Below, in pieces: positions 58,323-64,000 of a stretch of 64,000 nucleotides of DNA. The translations under genes were made by a program, and so were the position numbers. The stretch is from Desmodesmus armatus. Its lineage: Eukaryota > Chlorophyta > Chlorophyceae > Sphaeropleales > Scenedesmaceae. Location of the stretch: the NCBI GenBank assembly GCA_007449985.2, contig VIIQ02000629.1, positions 62,001-126,000 of the forward strand. The letters are read 5' to 3'. The notes under the pieces were generated by a model. That model did no database searches. It saw nothing but the letters and a program-made list of their open reading frames with translations, and was not told the origin of the DNA. Positions within the stretch are counted from its first letter, which is position 1; each line of letters begins with the position of its first letter.

Positions 58323-61300
58323 ATGGCGCAGCAGCGTTGGTGGGGTGACCTTTCCGCCTCTGAGGCGATCTGGAGGTAGGACTGAGAAGGAGGTTTGGTG
58401 AATGATACGAAAGATATGTTATGCTGCTTGTGGTGTTGAGGCACACGCAACATACTCCATGCAGGGTGCTCGAGCACCCACTGCAGTTGCACAACTGCCC
58501 TGTTTGCTGTCGCTGCTGTTGCTCGCCAGCAGAGCCCCTGGAGGCATGTCTGGATTCGACATCTCCAGCAGACAGCTCTTCTATGCGACGAACACGCAAA
58601 GCAGAGCTGATATCGTGTGTGCTGGGCCACAGTCCTGGCAGCCTCACCTTCCAAGGTGGCCTCCTGCTGGACTTGGAGCTGAAAGAGCAGCAGCTGGCAA
58701 GTAGCCTGGATCATGCATATGCTGCAGTCATGTGCGATACAGCTCGCTGTCAGCTGGTGTGTTGTCATCTTGGCCATACATCAGCTTGCTGTTGCAGCAG
58801 TAGACTTGGCGGCATGCTGCTGCATGGCAACTGCACTCTGTGCGCAGCAAGATCAGAACGATCCGCGCTGCTTCCCTCAATCATGCTTGCAAACCATGTC
58901 TGCAAATAATTTCTGCCAAACCATGTGCCTGCAGGCCACCAAGCAGCAGCATCGCTCTGGCAAAATCATGCTGGAGGGCTGGGTGGATGACGTGCTGACC
59001 AACAGCCCGTGGCTGCAGCAACAGCAGCACATCAGCGCAGGCAGCGTCCGAGGTGCTGTTGCAGCAGGGCTGTCCAGGAAGCAGTTGCAGGCAGCAGGTC
59101 TGAGTGTGGGAGCTGTGGAGCAGTTGCACAGGTGCCTCTACGTGTACAGCATGGGGTTTGTGGATACTGTCAAGGTATGCAGCAGCTGACTTAGCCTTCA
59201 CCCAGCCAGGCAGCCGTGCACAAGCCACACCACGGCAATCAGGGTCGCAACCGAATCTCTCCTTCATATGAGCAGCTGTACTCACGACCGTAGTGCAGCT
59301 GTCACATGGCTGCATTTGGTAGCAAGGACAGTTCTTAGGGAGCAGCCCTGCATGCGTGGAGGCAGGCAGCTGATGTTGAACCTGGTGTGCTCTGCATGGG
59401 CACACGAGTTTCAACTGGCCACCAGCCAGTTTCAGCTGGCTGCCAGGGCGGTTTATGCGGCATAGCCAGGCTGCTGCTGGTGTCTTGGCTGTGCAGGAGC
59501 TGCTAGGAGCAAATGAACACAAGCAGGAGCTGCTGCAGGCAATCTGGCAGGCGTTTCTGGTGCTGGCCGAGCACTGCATGAAGGTGAGAGGACTGACTTC
59601 CCACAGGCGTGAGCTACCGCACTACAACCGACAACTGAGCCGCTTATGAGCCACTGGCCGCTTCTACAGTCACTGTTAGCAGACAGTGCTGTATCCTGGA
59701 ACCTACCAAATTCGAATTCTAAGGTGGCCTGTATGCGGTGCTGCTGCAGGCGACCTTCAAGAGTGACTACATGGCGCTTGTGACTGCAGCTGGAACAGCC
59801 ATGACAGAGCTGCTCTGCACAAAGCAGACCCTGTCTGAGGTACTGCTGTTACAGTCCTGCTGAATAGAGCATGTGTGTGCTTTGTTCGCAATTGCGCTGC
59901 TGTGGCAGCACTTGGATCTCCCCTCCAGCTGGCAAGTATTGCTGGTCACCTGCACACCTCAGTTTGAACCTACTGCTGGCCCATCAGCAACCCGTCGGAC
60001 GGCAGTGTTTTAGAGCAGGACCCTCAGTGCATGATGTCGCAAAAGACAAGGTGCCCCATGTTTGCTGCCTGTGCAGGTCCAGCGTGACAATGCAGGCATG
60101 GTGAAGGACCTGGGCAGCCTGTCAGCAGCAGAGGCAGAGGCCTCAGCACAACGCAGCAGCCTCAAAACAGAGGTGCGCAAATGTGGTGAGCCGTCTATTT
60201 GGTACAGCAATCGAGGCTTGGGACAACATGCTCCTTCACTATCCAAGGGTATATCTCGCCAACTTCACGACCCCCTGTCACAGTAGGAAGCCTAAGCACT
60301 CAACTCATGGAGTCATCACTTGTCCTGCTTCTAGCTTGGCTGTGTGCTGCTTCCTTACCCTTGGATTACTGCCGTGTGCAGGTAGATGACCTCAGGGCAG
60401 CACTTGCAACAGAGCAGACAGCCCACCGGCGTGCTGTACAGCAGTACGTTGATGCGCTGGATGCAAAGTCGGACATGCAGCTGCAGCTTGAGGCCTCACA
60501 ACAGACCCTGGCAGGCCTCACAGAAGCACACGAAGCCCTGAGCCAGCAGCACCAGCAGCTGCAGCAGCAATACGGCGGCTTGCTCGGGCAGTGCAAGGCA
60601 GTACGGGACATCTGCAAGCATGTGGATGAAGCATTGGGGCTGGACCCACAGCTGATGCAGCAGGTGCAGCAGTGGCAGGTGGCAAACAAGCCGGGCTCTC
60701 AGCAGGAGGATGCTGAGAGTGGCAGTGCCCAGCACATAGCCCAGTGTGTGCAGCAGTCAGAGCAGGGTTCAGAACAGCAGCAGCAGGACACAGCGCAGCT
60801 ACAGCAGCTGCAGCTGACCACTGCAGGCAGCAGCGGTGGTGAGCCTGATGGCGCCACAGACCTGCAGCAGCTTGCAGAGAGGTTGGAGCAGCAGATGCAG
60901 GCCATGTACGCGTCCTGGAGGGCGGCCAGCAATGCGCGGGACGTGGCGCTGACAGAGCGGTTCCGCATGGCGGACCAGCTGCGGGATGCTGAGGAAGGCG
61001 CCTGGCAGATGCAGCAGCAGCACAAGGCGCTGCAGCAGACGCTGCAGGAGACGCAGCAGCAGCTGACAGCCAGCCAGGTGAGACGGCCCCTGTGATGATT
61101 TGAACTGAGCTTAGCAGCAGATTGAAGCCAACCAGCAATTGTTGAACAGTTTGGATCAGGACCTGTACGGCCTTTGTGCAAGGCTATCAAGGCTCTCTGC
61201 CCGGCTCGATCAGAGGATGCCTGCTCGCCCAATGGCGTCCTGTTGTTGGTGTTGTTGCTGCTGCCTCCTGTTGCGCACCTGCAGACATCATGTGTCGACC

Positions 61301-63890
61301 TCAACAAGCGCCTGACAGGAGCTCATGAGTCCTTAGCCCAGGCTCAGCTGGACCTTGGAGAGGCCCAAGGCATGCTGGAGCACACCCGCAACAAGGCCAC
61401 AGCAGCCGAAAACAGGTGCGGATGTTGGTGACGACGCTGAAAGCAGTGATGCCTAGGGACAACTTGCCCTGTTGAATCAAAGCAGTCTGAGGCCGCTTCC
61501 AGGCCTAGAGTGAAGTGCCACTGCAGTGCGCTCCACTTAGTGGGTATGATCCCTTGTGCCACTGCACTGCAGTTGAACTTGGGGGGGGGGGGGGAGGTTG
61601 TTACAAGTGGATCCTTTCACCGCTGGGCGGTACTGTCCACACTTTTATCAATCTTTGTCCCTTGTGCCACTGCACAATTTGGGGGGGGGGGGAGGAGGTT
61701 GTTACAAGTGGATACTGTCACCGCTGGGCGGTACTGTCCACAAAATTTCAATCTGTGTCCACAGGTGTACACAGCTTGATGAGAATGTGCAGACCCTGCG
61801 TGAGGAGGCACAGGAGCAGCGTGCTGTGCAGATCAAGCTGGAAGCCCAGCTGACGGCTGCAGCGCAGCGCCTGGGTGCCAAGCACAGGATCATGGCTGAG
61901 GTAGGGAGTCATGTTGAAACAGTGCAGTGTGGAGGTGAAAGCTTGCAATCACTACCACCCGATAGGCTGTTCAGGGACTGCAACAAGTACAGCGGACAAG
62001 GCTCTTCACACTGCCTACATCCTTCAGCCATCTAGATGTGTACCATGTCAACACAATCATGCTGTGCTGGGTCGTGCCGTGCTTTACTTCGACATGCCGT
62101 CATGACCTTCCTTCCTGCTGCTGCACAGATGAGCAAGGGCTTTGCAGTCGCCATGCAGAGTCTCATGGCTAACCAGACAGCTCGTGCGCTATCTGACAAG
62201 CTGCTCAAAGCAGAGAAAGCCAAGGGCGCCCACATGAACAGCAGCCTCAACAGCAAGGATAAGCTGCTGCACGACCTGCAAGCACAGGTGCGCGTAACCA
62301 CCGGGGTGCATTCGCCACTGGCTGTTCAGCCGCTGCGCTGCGCTGTACTGAACGGCGTCATATCAGCACCCGGCAAGGCAGTAAGGCAATTGGCGGCAGT
62401 GGCAAGGACGCTCGATTGCCTGCTCACTGCGTGCACACGTAACGCAGTCATTCCGTGCCGACATGCACGCTGCCACACCCAAACTCCACAAAGTGAACGG
62501 CGGTATCTTGCAGGTCCGTGACCAGGCCAACCAGCTCAGCAAGCTGCAGGCGGAGTCTCAGCTGCTGGAGAGCGGCTTGCAGGACAGCCAGCGCCAGGCC
62601 ATGGCCCTCGGCACCCGGCTGACACTGACGGAGAACAAGAATGACGAGCTCATCAGCCAAACACAGGTTTGTACCCTTTTGGCTGTGCCGTCATGGCTTC
62701 GCATGGCACTGCAAACTGGCGGCATGACTCACTCTGCTGCACATAGCCCTAACCCTAGCAAGGCCTTGCCATGGCTGACCGTGAACAACAAGCATGCAGC
62801 TGCCTTCACACAGCTAGCTGCATATTTCAGTTTGGAAAGCTAGCACAAGCAGCAATGTCAGTGCGTAGATGTGCCCAGATTGCGCTTGGCACACCCTTTG
62901 CAGTGATGAGTCAAGTGCCCTGCTGCTTATTGCAGACCCAACTAGAGCAGCTGGCAGATGCCACCACCAAGATCAACAAGCTCATAACCAAGCTGGAGCA
63001 GAGCAAGCAGCAGTTGGACAGGGCACAGAAGGAGATACGGGAGCTCAAGGAGGCTGCGCAGGTGGGATACTGCAGCAAGGCCTGTCTAGCTGACCTGAGG
63101 GTGAAGGGAGATACGAAATCTAAAGCAAGCTGCGCATGTGGGATGCTGTAGCAAGGCCTGTTTAGCTGACTCAGCTGAGGGTACAGAGTGAAGGATGCAC
63201 CAACGGACTCTGACCGACAGATCCATATGTTGCTGATCAACAAGCTCACACTAGCATCCTTACTGGCAACCCCTCGAGTAACTGAGTGAAGATTCAAAAT
63301 GGTAGCTGCATTGCGTCTGCAACAGCAACCAGGCGGCTTTGCTGCCAACAGCAGGCATGCAGGCCTGCTTGAAAGGTGCTGACACTGCTACGTGGCATGT
63401 GCTGCAGGTGTCGGAGCGAATCATCAGCGATGGCAGGCTGCTAGCAAAGTCCCTGACGGCCGACGTGGAGCGCATCACCAGGGAGAAGCAGGTTGCACAG
63501 GAGCGTGCTGAGACGACCAAGGTGTGTCTTCACTGAGTTGCTTGCTTGTACACTCCCACTGAGTATCCTGGTGTACCGTACACGCTACTTGACTCTAAAA
63601 GTACTTGGGATGATGGTTCCGCGCAAGTCGGGTGCGCGTGTGCCAAGACTGACTACAACATGATACAGGCAACTAACGGCCTTCTGCAGCCCGTTTAGGA
63701 GCGGCCATGGTCTGCCAGCACACGCCCAAACCTGCTTTGCAAACTGCCGGTGCAGGCACGTCTTGAACTGGAGGTGCAGCGCTTGTCAAACGAGCTGTCA
63801 GCGGCTGACCGCAAGCTGGAGCTCACAGCAGCAGACCTGACGGCTGAGCGGGACAGGGTGGCTGCACACGCAGCGCTGCTGGAATGTAAG
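58323..63890 (+). CDS. Long coiled-coil protein (3' end beyond window)
   Basis: Exons: 58323-58375, 58465-58696, 58935-59174, 59497-59583, 59750-59839, 60077-60172, 60382-61077, 61285-61415, 61765-61900, 62129-62287, 62514-62666, 62936-63061, 63408-63521, 63756-63890, then a donor leading off the window. All join in phase, giving at least 816 residues. The intron after 58696 has a GC donor (CTG|GCAAGT). The start (MAQQRWWGDLSASEAIW) is the only ATG that splices in phase; exon 2 is the least certain part. Residues about 95-234 are a compact helical region (GWVDDVLTNSPWL, CLYVYSMGFVDTVKELLG). From about 234 onward it is almost wholly Gln/Glu/Lys/Leu heptad-like coiled coil. No named family was recognised; basal body, flagellar or Golgi tethering roles would be guesses. 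Confidence 0.75.
61551..61760. repeat. 108-bp tandem duplication with G-runs
   Basis: Two copies, starting CCCTTGTGCCACTGCAC at 61551 and 61659, each with a 12-14 base G-run and then GGTTGTTACAAGTGGATAC/CC and CACCGCTGGGCGGTACTGTC. It lies in the intron between coiled-coil exons at 61415 and 61765, just before the acceptor. Confidence 0.85.
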
Positions 63891-64000
63891 GTGGGCACGA
63901 TAATCGATGCATACCTGCAGCGGAGTGCAACCTGGCCGGCTTCTTGCCAAGGGGATGCTGCTGGGTGGATAGAGCCCCACGCCCGATGGAGAGTGTGGTG

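Noticed and set aside
58196..58777. 193-codon minus-strand ORF
   Set aside because: It is the reverse strand of the first coiled-coil exons, Cys/Gln/Leu-rich from CAG/CTG composition, with no signal or splice support.
1..64000. tRNA, rRNA or bacterial operon signals
   Set aside because: No cloverleaf, rRNA core sequence, Shine-Dalgarno-linked gene series or rho-independent terminator was seen.

Overview
The window is nuclear DNA of a eukaryote, most likely a chlorophyte green alga. The evidence is: many short GT-AG introns in nearly every gene, GC-rich sequence with Ala/Gln-rich insertions and CAG/CTG tracts, TGTAA poly(A) signals downstream of some stops, a plant-type caleosin, and a SWI3 protein with a plant-type ZZ finger. 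No bacterial, organellar, CRISPR, rRNA or tRNA feature was seen. Exon joins were worked out by hand from reading frame, splice consensus and remembered family alignments.

Layout from left to right: (1) 2-277 (+), 3' end of a small lipocalin-like protein; (2) 1265-11145 (-), complete coatomer gamma subunit, 23 exons; (3) 12201-20823 (-), importin-beta family nuclear import receptor of the transportin-3/MOS14 type, 17 exons; (4) 21132-24190 (+), unknown single-pass membrane protein, divergent from (3); (5) 26222-29872 (-), MEMO1 family protein, 10 exons; (6) 30991-44147 (-), SWI3/SMARCC chromatin-remodelling subunit, 17 exons; (7) 46829-48999 (-), secreted low-complexity Met/Gly/Gln/Pro-rich protein; (8) 49636-52641 (+), caleosin, divergent from (7); (9) 53738-54211 (+), duplicated fragment of the coatomer gamma gene; (10) about 55486-56424, a small secreted Cys protein (-) overlapping an uncertain two-exon ORF (+); (11) 58323 to beyond the right edge (+), a long coiled-coil protein.

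The genes are ordinary housekeeping and lineage-specific eukaryotic genes (COPI traffic, nuclear import of SR-type cargo, chromatin remodelling, lipid droplets) and do not form one pathway. The unusual signals are structural. They are: an inverted copy of the last two coatomer gamma exons about 52 kb away, lying between two short direct repeats; a triple 306/307-bp repeat with nested palindromes inside a SWI3 intron; repeated partial exon duplications inside introns, one creating an in-frame alternative donor; three single-base homopolymer frameshifts in conserved exons; three GC-AG introns; and long intronic G-runs mostly on the sense strand. The SWI3 protein also combines an animal SMARCC-like N-terminal module with a plant SWI3D-like ZZ finger. 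I did not find a convincing undescribed multi-gene system.
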